A stretch of 22,061 bases of DNA from WJMD01 sp964596015. Its GTDB lineage: Bacteria > Joyebacterota > Joyebacteria > Joyebacterales > Joyebacteraceae. The DNA is taken from the NCBI GenBank assembly GCA_964596015.1, contig CAZQSB010000041.1, positions 1 through 22,061 on the forward strand. Direction: 5' to 3'. The number at the start of each line of letters is the position of its first letter. Within the stretch, counting starts at the first letter, position 1. The notes beneath the pieces were generated by a model that searched no databases, was not told where the DNA came from, and worked only from the letters and a program-made list of their open reading frames with translations. Positions 7,093 to 13,253 of this stretch are shown here, one piece after another. The position numbers and the translations under genes are program-made.

Positions 7093-8511
7093 CTAGACCT
7101 CCCGCCACTGGAGTTCGTAGTACTTGCCCGTGAGGAAGTAGCCCGGCGGCTGGAGCATGTCGAATCGCGCGTCGTAGTTGTAGTTCTTCGCGAATCCCGT
7201 CGAGATGACCACCGAGTCGCCTGAGAGATAGCCGGTTCCCACGGCGCCGCGGTAGCGCTGGATGATGCCTCCGTGAACCGTCAGCGTGCCCCTCGGCGAG
7301 CCGTAGCGGTAGTTCTCGACCTGGAACGATGTGTCGAGCGCCATGATGTGCGCGTGGATATTGCATCCCGAGTTGTTGGCCGCGTTGTCGTCGACGATGA
7401 CGTTCTGCTGGGACACAAGCCCGAGGATATCGTCGCAGCCGTTGTTCGGCCCCTCCAGCGGGTCCGCGTCCTGGTAGACCACATCGTCGACGATGTGCAG
7501 GTCTCCGGAACTGGCGATCGTCAGGCTACCGTCGAGGGTCCCGCTGACGTCCGCCTCGCCCTCGATGAAGAGCACTCCGTTGAACGAGGAGATGTCAACG
7601 TCGGTCCAGGAGCCGCCGGCTCGGGGGCGGTAACTCACCGTGCCGTACATTGGACCGCTGCCGTCGTCCCTGGAGAGGACGATCTCGCTGTCTCCCGTCA
7701 CGTGAACGCCGCCGTTCTGCGCGAACGACTCGATGTCGTCGAGGTACTGCGGAAGCTCGATCGATGTCGTGCCGAGCTCGTAGCCGTCTCCGAAGGTCGG
7801 GTCGTCGTACGGGGCGTTGTCAGGCTCGGAAGACTCCAGGTGGTTCCAGTAGTTGCCGTTGTAGTACATGAACGACGGCGTGTGGGACGGATCGCTGTCG
7901 TCCGGCCCGCCGTACGCGCTGGAGAGATGTCCGACGAACGTCGGATCTCCCATGATGTTGACCTGACCGTTCGTGTGGACGGCCCCGTCGATCATGTCGG
8001 CCGAGCAGAACCACACGGGCGTGACCGAGCCCGGAAGGTGCTCCTGCTCGGTGAAGTAGATGAACTGCGCGAACGACTGCGTCATGACCTCGCGTTCGAC
8101 CGTCCTCGTGGCCGAACCGACGGTAGCGGTCGACGTGATGGTGTAGTACTTCCTGGTCGTGCCCGGGTTCCCTGGGTCGGGGAGGATTGTCGTGAAGTAG
8201 GCGCCCGCCCCCATCGTGTCGGGGACCGACCCGAACGGCTCGATGGCCAACATTCCGGCCGGAGGGTCGGCCTGCGCCTCGAGCCACGTGTGGGCCCGCT
8301 GGAGGCCCGCCTCGGCGAGAAAGAGCGCCTGAGCGCGGTCAGCGTCCTTCGCCGCGAGCGAGGCGTCCTGCGCGCCGAACTGGAACACGGCGGCGGTCGT
8401 GATGAGCATCAGGAACCCGAGGATCGTGACGACCGCCAGCGTGGCGCCCGACTGCCCTCCGAGGCTCGTCCGGCGGCGCTCCACGTTCTTCTCTTCACTG
8501 TAGCTTCTCAC
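7093..8511 (-). CDS. PilX-like minor pilin with large beta-rich ectodomain
   Basis: 472 residues from a GTG at 8511. The N-terminus SGATLAVVTILGFLMLITTAAV followed by FLAEAGLQRA matches the PilX N-terminal pattern: a hydrophobic helix without the canonical Glu+5, then an AEAGL motif. The roughly 380-residue ectodomain is rich in Gly, Asp, Ser and Asn with short repeated beta strands (for example VLFIEGEADVSGTLDGSLTI). This suggests a beta-solenoid; it resembles domains of unknown function of the DUF4900 kind seen on prepilin-like proteins, from memory. The GTG is chosen because GAGGGGG lies about 9 nt before it. An ATG at 8583 would add 24 residues with no helix and would overlap leader hairpins. 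It could act as a pilus-tip adhesin. It is the first gene of the operon. Confidence 0.75.
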   Translation of the reverse strand: MRSYSEEKNVERRRTSLGGQSGATLAVVTILGFLMLITTAAVFQFGAQDASLAAKDADRAQALFLAEAGLQRAHTWLEAQADPPAGMLAIEPFGSVPDTMGAGAYFTTILPDPGNPGTTRKYYTITSTATVGSATRTVEREVMTQSFAQFIYFTEQEHLPGSVTPVWFCSADMIDGAVHTNGQVNIMGDPTFVGHLSSAYGGPDDSDPSHTPSFMYYNGNYWNHLESSEPDNAPYDDPTFGDGYELGTTSIELPQYLDDIESFAQNGGVHVTGDSEIVLSRDDGSGPMYGTVSYRPRAGGSWTDVDISSFNGVLFIEGEADVSGTLDGSLTIASSGDLHIVDDVVYQDADPLEGPNNGCDDILGLVSQQNVIVDDNAANNSGCNIHAHIMALDTSFQVENYRYGSPRGTLTVHGGIIQRYRGAVGTGYLSGDSVVISTGFAKNYNYDARFDMLQPPGYFLTGKYYELQWREV

Positions 8512-8550
8512 TGTGATCGCCCCCTCTTCGAGGTGCGCTGTCCCTCCGAT

Positions 8551-8578
8551 CCGGCAGGTGCCGGAGTCGGACCCCGAC
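8551..8578 (-). other. paired hairpins in the leader of the minor-pilin operon
   Basis: Two adjacent perfect dyads: 8551-8556 with 8559-8564 (6 bp, 2-nt gap) and 8566-8570 with 8574-8578 (5 bp, 3-nt loop). If transcription starts near 8597 they lie in the 5' leader, 30-65 nt before the GTG at 8511. They could affect stability or translation; no known riboswitch fold was recognised. Confidence 0.35.
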
Positions 8579-8605
8579 AGCATGGGGCCTCGTCATCCAT
8601 ACAAT

Positions 8606-8625
8606 ACTGCACAGACTGTGCCAGT
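8606..8625 (-). promoter_or_regulatory. sigma-54-type promoter for the minor-pilin operon
   Basis: Read on the minus strand, 8623 to 8608 is TGGCAC-AGTCT-GTGCA, against the sigma-54 consensus TGGCAC-N5-TTGCA. Only one consensus base differs, and the GG and GC pairs are separated by the canonical 10 bp. The start of transcription would be near 8597, leaving a leader of about 86 nt to the GTG at 8511. The same bases form a near-perfect dyad (8606-8614 with 8616-8625), so an operator is the competing reading. Sigma-54 with PilR is known to drive pilin genes in other bacteria. Confidence 0.55.
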
Positions 8626-8628
8626 TGA

Positions 8629-8683
8629 CCATATATTACATCGCGGTGGGGGATATGTAACTGAACTGAAGACCATATGTTAC
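8629..8683. repeat. three 11-bp repeats at exact 22-bp spacing
   Basis: CCATATATTAC (8629-8639), GGATATGTAAC (8651-8661) and CCATATGTTAC (8673-8683) fit SSATATRTWAC in the same orientation. Starts are 22 bp apart both times, close to two helical turns, so bound proteins would sit on one face. They lie in an AT-rich island in otherwise GC-rich DNA, directly upstream of the sigma-54-like element. They are likely binding sites for an activator or for one of the adjacent XRE-cupin regulators. Confidence 0.65.
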
Positions 8684-8710
8684 GAGGTCGTCCGGTCAGG
8701 AGAGACGAAG

Positions 8711-8740
8711 AGGGGCCCGCTTCCGAGGAAACGGGCCCCT
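8711..8740 (-). terminator. hairpin terminator after the XRE-cupin genes
   Basis: Perfect 9-bp stem (8711-8719 with 8732-8740), with additional inner pairing of TTCC and GGAA. It lies 48 nt beyond the stop of the second regulator. The minus-strand tail is CTTCGTCTCTCC, only moderately T-rich. It separates the regulators from the minor-pilin promoter region. Confidence 0.6.
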
Positions 8741-8787
8741 TGAAAAGCCGTTCATTCCGGGCTACAGCCGCCGGTTCGGTGCCCGGA

Positions 8788-9357
8788 TCACCAACCGCTT
8801 CTGCCGGGATAGGCCGCGAAGGCAACCACCTCGGAGTTCTCCTCTCCGATGTTCTTCACGTGGTAGCCCTCATCCAGCAGGAACTGGATGGTGTCGCCCT
8901 CGCGCAGCACATGTGACTCATCCCTGACCGTGTAGCGGACCATGCCGCGGATGCAGTGGGCGACGAGTTCGCCCATCGCCGGCGGCCGGGTCATCTCCTC
9001 GCCCGGCTTGGCGACCTTCCGGATGACGGTCAGCATGCCCCACGGCGGACTCGCCGTGAGGCGCTCCATTCCGGTCACGTGCTGCTCCGCGTCACAGCGA
9101 TAGTCCTGAAAGCGCTCGCTCTTCTTCACCAGGATCGCCCGGGGAACGTTGTGTTCCTCGACGAAGTGCGCCGGCCGCTCTTCCAGCGCCTTGGCGATCC
9201 TCTGGAGCGCGCCGATGGTCGGGGAGGTCTTCCCGCGCTCTATTTCGGATATGTGCGTGGCCGACATGCCGGAGCGGACGGCCACTTCCTTGAGCGTGAG
9301 CTCCCGCCTGAAGCGGGCCAGCCTGACTCGACGCCCGACCTCCTCCTTGGTTGGCAT
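8788..9357 (-). CDS. XRE-family regulator with C-terminal cupin domain (copy 1)
   Basis: A 189-residue DNA-binding regulator. An HTH_3/XRE domain occupies about residues 7-66, with recognition region MSATHISEIERGKTSPT (31-47). A cupin_2-type beta barrel fills the C-terminus (about 110-182, with VLREGDTIQFLLDEGYHVKNIG). Proteins of this architecture sense a small ligand in the cupin pocket and often control amino-acid or polyamine genes; the ligand here is unknown. AGGAGGA sits 7 nt before the ATG. Upstream by 67 nt lies a paralogue of exactly the same length, about three-quarters identical over the first 68 residues (50 of 68 by my count) and more divergent in the cupin. The pair is probably one transcript from the promoter at 10141-10169. 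Confidence 0.88.
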   Translation of the reverse strand: MPTKEEVGRRVRLARFRRELTLKEVAVRSGMSATHISEIERGKTSPTIGALQRIAKALEERPAHFVEEHNVPRAILVKKSERFQDYRCDAEQHVTGMERLTASPPWGMLTVIRKVAKPGEEMTRPPAMGELVAHCIRGMVRYTVRDESHVLREGDTIQFLLDEGYHVKNIGEENSEVVAFAAYPGRSGW

Positions 9358-9424
9358 TCTCGTCCTCCTGTCCTGCTGTCGATCGGCTGTTCACCCCGCA
9401 GCCGACTTCCCTGGAACTCGCTCT

Positions 9425-9994
9425 TCAGATGCGGAACAGGTTGGGAGCCGCGAGCACGGCGAGCGTCTCGGACTCCTCGTCGCCGATGTTCTCCGCGGCG
9501 ACGCCCTCATCCAGACGCATCTGGATGGTGTCGCCCTCGCGAAGGACGTGCGACTGCTCCTCGGCGGTGATCCGCACCATCCCCCCGAGGCAGTACAGGA
9601 CGGTCTCGCCGATGATCGGGAACATGTTGAGCGAGTCGCCGGCCTGCATGGTGTGTCGGAAGATCTGGACGTAGCCTCCCGGGATCCCGCGGCTCAGCAC
9701 CTCCGTCTCGATGGGCTTCCCCTCATCATCGGAGGTGAAGAACTTGCAGCGGTCCCTGAGGCGCGTGACGTTGACCTTCGGCAGGTCATCGTCCTGGACG
9801 AAGTAGGAGGGGTTCTCTCCGAGCGCGCCGGCGATCCGCTCAAGCGCGCCGATGGTCGGAGAGGTTTTCCCGCGCTCGACCTCGGAGATGTGCGTCGCGG
9901 ACATCCCGCAGCGCGCGGCGACCTCCTTGAGCGTCAGATTCCGCTCGAAGCGGGCTATTCTCAGTCTCTGTCCGAGTTCCGCCTTGGTCGGCAT
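9425..9994 (-). CDS. XRE-family regulator with C-terminal cupin domain (copy 2)
   Basis: 189 residues beginning MPTKAELGQRLRIARFERNL. The XRE helix-turn-helix is at about 7-66 (recognition region MSATHISEVERGKTSPT, nearly identical to copy 1), and the cupin_2-like domain at about 110-182 (VLREGDTIQMRLDEGVAAENIG). The start at 9994 is chosen over an in-frame upstream ATG at 10093 because it aligns exactly with the start of copy 1; AGGA lies about 12 nt upstream, rather far. Near-identical recognition helices suggest that both proteins read the same or very similar operators, while the different cupins suggest different ligands. It is first in the transcript and faces the aminotransferase gene at 10525 across a 530-nt non-coding region. 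Confidence 0.88.
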   Translation of the reverse strand: MPTKAELGQRLRIARFERNLTLKEVAARCGMSATHISEVERGKTSPTIGALERIAGALGENPSYFVQDDDLPKVNVTRLRDRCKFFTSDDEGKPIETEVLSRGIPGGYVQIFRHTMQAGDSLNMFPIIGETVLYCLGGMVRITAEEQSHVLREGDTIQMRLDEGVAAENIGDEESETLAVLAAPNLFRI

Positions 9995-10140
9995 GAGATA
10001 TACACGTCCTTTCCTCTTGGTGTGCCCCGACACCGTTCGTTCCTGTCCCTGCCCGTCATCTCCCTGTCCGGTGCTCTGAAGCGAGAAGCTCACGTCGTGG
10101 GGGATTGTGGAGTGCGCTCTCGTTAGGGGAACGTCGAGAG

Positions 10141-10169
10141 AAGATAACCCATCACGGGATTTCGGTCAA
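10141..10169 (-). promoter_or_regulatory. sigma-70-type promoter for the XRE-cupin pair
   Basis: Minus strand: -35 TTGACC (10169-10164), 17-bp spacer, -10 TATCTT (10146-10141). Transcription would start near 10134, giving a leader of about 140 nt before the ATG at 9994. The inverted repeat 10117-10122/10135-10140 overlaps the start point and could be an autoregulatory operator. Confidence 0.6.
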
Positions 10170-10185
10170 GCGTCCAGGACGACCG

Positions 10186-10244
10186 GAAACGAGCTTCATG
10201 AATTCTCCATAGGCAGAATGATTCTCTCTCATCCAGCTCGTTTC
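10186..10244. repeat. 10-bp perfect inverted repeat with inner dyad
   Basis: GAAACGAGCT (10186-10195) is matched by AGCTCGTTTC (10235-10244), 39 nt apart. Inside is the short palindrome AGAATGATTCT (10215-10225). The stretch is AT-richer than its surroundings and lies just upstream of the regulator promoter, so paired operator half-sites for a looping regulator are plausible; an RNA stem is the alternative. Confidence 0.5.
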
Positions 10245-10417
10245 TGCAAGCTTGAAATGAGGCAACGAAGGTCCACAGGTGAAGGTGAGCGTCAAGAGCT
10301 GGGAGGCGCGTCCGCGCGGCCGCGCGACCATGCCGACGGCGTTCCGTCCTCCGGACCCGCTGTCCGCCTCCCGCAGCACGGACGCGCGCGTTCCCACCTG
10401 TCTTCGCGCTCTCTTTC

Positions 10418-10447
10418 TTGACACCACCGGAGGCCGATTGGTAGCAT
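10418..10447 (+). promoter_or_regulatory. sigma-70-type promoter for the aminotransferase gene
   Basis: -35 TTGACA (10418-10423, perfect), 18-bp spacer, -10 TAGCAT (10442-10447, 4 of 6). Predicted start near 10454, about 70 nt before the ATG at 10525. Confidence 0.6.
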
Positions 10448-10524
10448 CCTCTTCTGGCTCGTGACACGTTTCGGGGGCGGCGCCTCAGCCCCAGAACCTC
10501 ACCGCAGGACGTCGGGAGGGCAGC

Positions 10525-11778
10525 ATGGTCAGCGATCTCGAGGCCGTATTCTCCGCAAACGCGCGGGGCATGAAGAAGTCAGTGATCCGTGAGCTCCTGA
10601 AGCTCACGAGGAGACCGGAGATCATCTCGTTCGCGGGCGGGCTTCCCGACCCCGCGGCGTTCCCGGTCGACGAGGTCGCGAAGGTCGCATCGGATGTGCT
10701 CGAGAGGGACGGGGCGACGATCCTGCAGTACAGCCCGACCGAGGGCGACCCGAGGCTCAAGGATGAGCTCATCGCGCACCACGAGCGCGAGGACGGCGTC
10801 AAGCTGAGTCCGGAGAACATCCTTGTCACGGTGGCCTCGCAGCAGGGCCTCGATCTGGTGGGTAAGGTCTTCATCGACCGTGGCGACCCGGTCATCGTCG
10901 GCCTCCCCACGTACGTGGGAGGCCTCGGCGCCTTCAACAGCTACGGCGCGAACATGATAGGCGTCCCGCTCGACGAGGAGGGCATGCGCATGGACCTCCT
11001 CGAGGAGGAACTTTCGAAGCTCAAGGCGACGGGCGTGAAGCCGAAGTTCATCTACGTCGTTCCCGACTTCCAGAATCCCGCCGGCATCACCATGACCGAA
11101 CGACGCCGCAAGAAGCTCATCGCGCTCGCGCACGAGTACGACACGATGATCATCGAGGACAGCCCGTACAAGGAACTCCGGTACGAGGGCGAGAGCGTCC
11201 GCTCCATCTTCAGTCTCGACGACACCGGGCACGTCATCGGGCTCCACACGTTCTCCAAGATCCTCTTCCCGGGCATGCGCCTCGGCTGGATGATCGGTCA
11301 CGAGTCGGTCATCCAGAAGTTCGTCATCGCGAAGCAGTCGACCGACCTCTGCACGCCGGCCTTCAATCAGGCCATCGTCGCCGAGTTCGCGGCGCGCGGC
11401 CTCCTTCAGAAGAACATCGACAAGGTAAAGGCGATCTACCGCGAGAAGCGGGAGGTCATGATGAGCGCGCTCGAGGAGCACATGCCCAAGCTCGACGGGC
11501 TCTCCTGGACCAAGCCGGAAGGCGGGCTCTTCCTGTGGCTGTCGCTTCCGGAGGGCATGAACTCGGACCAGCTGTTCTACGAGGCGGTCGAGGAGAACGT
11601 CGCGTTCGTCATCGGTTCGGCGTTCTACTGCGACGGCGGGGGCAAGACGACGATGCGCCTCAACTTCTCGTATCCCACGAAGGAGCACATCGTCGAGGGC
11701 GTGAAACGGCTCGCGCGCGTCATCGAGAAGCACCACGAGAGCACGGCCAAGGGCGGCAACGTGGTCGCAACTCCCTGA
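10525..11778 (+). CDS. PLP-dependent aminotransferase, class I/II (LysN / 2-aminoadipate-like)
   Basis: Fold-type I aminotransferase, 417 residues, cytosolic. Family marks: ISFAGGLPDPAAFP near the N-terminus (34-47), LQYSPTEGDPRLKDEL (67-82), the substrate/PLP Asn in QNPAGITM (N184), D212 and Y215 in EDSPYKELRY, and the PLP lysine K245 in HTFSKILFPGMRLGWM with R252 binding phosphate. The GGLPDP and FSKIL(F/A)PG patterns place it with the LysN, 2-aminoadipate or MocR-C-terminal-type group, which act on aromatic, branched-chain or aminoadipate substrates. The sequence does not decide the substrate. It has its own promoter and GGGAGG before the ATG. Position opposite the XRE-cupin regulators suggests control by them (inference). 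Confidence 0.88.
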   Translation: MVSDLEAVFSANARGMKKSVIRELLKLTRRPEIISFAGGLPDPAAFPVDEVAKVASDVLERDGATILQYSPTEGDPRLKDELIAHHEREDGVKLSPENILVTVASQQGLDLVGKVFIDRGDPVIVGLPTYVGGLGAFNSYGANMIGVPLDEEGMRMDLLEEELSKLKATGVKPKFIYVVPDFQNPAGITMTERRRKKLIALAHEYDTMIIEDSPYKELRYEGESVRSIFSLDDTGHVIGLHTFSKILFPGMRLGWMIGHESVIQKFVIAKQSTDLCTPAFNQAIVAEFAARGLLQKNIDKVKAIYREKREVMMSALEEHMPKLDGLSWTKPEGGLFLWLSLPEGMNSDQLFYEAVEENVAFVIGSAFYCDGGGKTTMRLNFSYPTKEHIVEGVKRLARVIEKHHESTAKGGNVVATP

Positions 11779-11839
11779 CTCCGGCGACCCCGGAGTCCGG
11801 GCGGGCGGCCCTGAGACAGTAGTGGAGTGCGGACCCGAC

Positions 11840-11873
11840 ATGCGAGGCGGGGCTTGACGTGCCCGCCTCGCAT
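11840..11873 (+). terminator. terminator-like hairpin after the aminotransferase
   Basis: Perfect 12-bp stem (11840-11851 with 11862-11873) with a 10-nt loop, followed by only a short T tail (TTCG). A second hairpin without T-run (11777-11784 with 11790-11797) overlaps the aminotransferase stop. A 7-bp hairpin (11902-11908 with 11915-11921) lies just before asnA and may be part of its leader. Confidence 0.55.
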
Positions 11874-11952
11874 TTCGACAGGACGGTCCGGTTCCTGGAA
11901 CGACCCCGGTGAGACGGGGTCAGGTGCACTAGGAGTGAACGGAGAAGGCGAC

Positions 11953-13086
11953 ATGGCGAACATGGACAAGAAGGCGGATCTGGCTGGTCCCGGTGTCAGC
12001 ACGTACGAAGAGGTCGCGAAGATCCTGCCGGACGACTACGAGCCGATCCTGCCGCCGCTCGAGCGCATGAGGGCGCTCTACGCGATCAAGCGGTACATCG
12101 AGGACGGGATGGCCGAGGCCCTGAACCTCCAGATGGTGCAGGTCCCGCTCATCGTTCGGAAGGACAGCGGCGTCAACGACTACCTCGACCGCGACGGATC
12201 GAGGACGCCGATCGAGTTCCAGTGCGGTCTCGGTCTGGACAGGAAGATCGACGCGCAGGTCGTGCAGGCCGCCACGAAGTGGAAGCGGATGGCGCTCGCG
12301 CAGTTCGATTGCAAGGTCGGCGAGGGAATCAATACCGACATGCGCGCTGTTCGGAAGGACTACTTCCTCGACCACGACCACTCGTCGTACGTCGACCAGT
12401 GGGACTGGGAGAAGGTCATCACCCCGGAGGACCGCAACCTCGACTACCTCAAGGACACGGTCCGGAAGATCTGGCAGGTCATCCGCGGCGCCGGCGAGAT
12501 GGCGCAGGGGATGTATCCCGAGCTCAGGAAGACCGGGTTCCCGGACTTCCCTGAGGAGCTTGAGTTCTTCCACGCCGAGGAGATCCTCGAGATGTACCCC
12601 GACCTCCCGCGGAAGCAGCGCGAGACCAGGCTCATCATGGAGCACCCGGCGGTCTTCATCATCGGCATCGGCTGGGTCCTGGAGGACGGCTACCCGCACG
12701 AGATGCGAGCGGCGGACTACGATGACTGGGTCACGCCGACCATCGAGAAGAACGGAAAGAAGATGCACGGCCTCAACGGCGACATCCTCGTCTGGAACCC
12801 GGTGACGAAGCGCCGTCACGAGCTGACCTCGATGGGCATCCGCGTCACGAAGGACACCCTGAAGCAGCAGCTCAAGATCACCGGCCAGGAGGACTTCCTG
12901 AACCTGCCGTACCACCAGGCCATCCTGAACGACGAGATCCCGCTGTCCATCGGCGGAGGCATCGGACAGGCGAGAACGTACATGTACCTCCTCAGGACGG
13001 CGCATCTCGGCGAGGTCACGGTCACCGTGTGGCCGGACGAGCTCAAGGAGATCTGCGCGCCGCGGAACATCCACGTCCTGGAGTAG
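11953..13086 (+). CDS. asnA: aspartate--ammonia ligase (asparagine synthetase A)
   Basis: Makes asparagine from aspartate, ammonia and ATP through an aspartyl-adenylate; its fold is that of a class II aminoacyl-tRNA synthetase. The 377-residue protein matches the AsnA family along its length: VQVPLIVRKDSGVNDYL (63-79), TKWKRMALAQFD (109-119), GEGINTDMRAVR (124-134), SYVDQWDWEKV (145-155), YDDWVTP (256-262), LNGDILVWNP (274-283) and GGGIGQAR (334-341, usually GGGIGQSR). It exceeds E. coli AsnA by about 45 residues, with an extra N-terminal stretch and short insertions. The start at 11953 has GGAGAAGG (11941-11948) before it; an in-frame GTG at 11827 would cover the upstream hairpins and is rejected. 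A strong terminator follows. Confidence 0.95.
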   Translation: MANMDKKADLAGPGVSTYEEVAKILPDDYEPILPPLERMRALYAIKRYIEDGMAEALNLQMVQVPLIVRKDSGVNDYLDRDGSRTPIEFQCGLGLDRKIDAQVVQAATKWKRMALAQFDCKVGEGINTDMRAVRKDYFLDHDHSSYVDQWDWEKVITPEDRNLDYLKDTVRKIWQVIRGAGEMAQGMYPELRKTGFPDFPEELEFFHAEEILEMYPDLPRKQRETRLIMEHPAVFIIGIGWVLEDGYPHEMRAADYDDWVTPTIEKNGKKMHGLNGDILVWNPVTKRRHELTSMGIRVTKDTLKQQLKITGQEDFLNLPYHQAILNDEIPLSIGGGIGQARTYMYLLRTAHLGEVTVTVWPDELKEICAPRNIHVLE

Positions 13087-13113
13087 GCGGCGGACGTACA
13101 TGGAGCGACGAAC

Positions 13114-13152
13114 GAACGGGCCGCCCGTCACATGGGCGGCCCGTTCTCTTTC
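13114..13152 (+). terminator. intrinsic terminator after asnA
   Basis: Perfect 13-bp GC-rich stem (13114-13126 with 13134-13146), 7-nt loop, then TCTCTTTCCC. A strong intrinsic terminator 27 nt after the asnA stop. Confidence 0.85.
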
Positions 13153-13203
13153 CCGTCTGTCGAGACGAGCTTCAGGGCTGTCCTTCGCCCACAGCCTCTT
13201 TTG

Positions 13204-13212
13204 TGCTATCAT
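13204..13212 (+). promoter_or_regulatory. extended -10 promoter for buk-ptb
   Basis: TGCTATCAT gives an extended -10 (TG at 13204-13205, -10 at 13207-13212). A weak -35 (TTCGCC) lies 17 bp upstream. Transcription would start near 13219, about 35 nt before the buk start, just downstream of the asnA terminator. Confidence 0.5.
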
Positions 13213-13253
13213 CATCCGCTCGCCGTCACTCTGGTCTCCCTCAGGGAATGCCT

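Larger units (their letters stand above)
9995..10524. other. 530-nt divergent control region
   Basis: No convincing gene lies here; the ORFs on either strand have no recognisable composition or ribosome sites. It holds, in order: the regulator leader (9995-10134), an inverted repeat CTCTCG/CGAGAG (10117-10122 with 10135-10140) around the predicted start, the minus-strand promoter (10141-10169) and an AT-richer stretch with a 10-bp inverted repeat (10186-10244). A 14-bp GC palindrome (10313-10326) and the plus-strand promoter (10418-10447) follow. Confidence 0.6.

Noticed and set aside
8633..8660. Sigma-70 promoter built from the repeats (TTACAT, 16 bp, TAATAT on the minus strand)
   Set aside because: The -35 matches in only 2 of 6 bases; the sigma-54-like element is much closer to its consensus. 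It is kept as a weak alternative.
10313..10326. 14-bp palindrome CGCGCGGCCGCGCG as a special site
   Set aside because: Pure G/C palindromes are expected by chance in such DNA, and it has no placement relative to a promoter.
10123..10467. Small protein-coding genes in the divergent region (for example 10152-10427, minus strand)
   Set aside because: No convincing ribosome site or domain, and the frame crosses two promoters and an inverted repeat.
11827..11952. N-terminal extension of AsnA from the GTG at 11827
   Set aside because: The extra codons run through hairpins and do not resemble AsnA; GGAGAAGG supports 11953.
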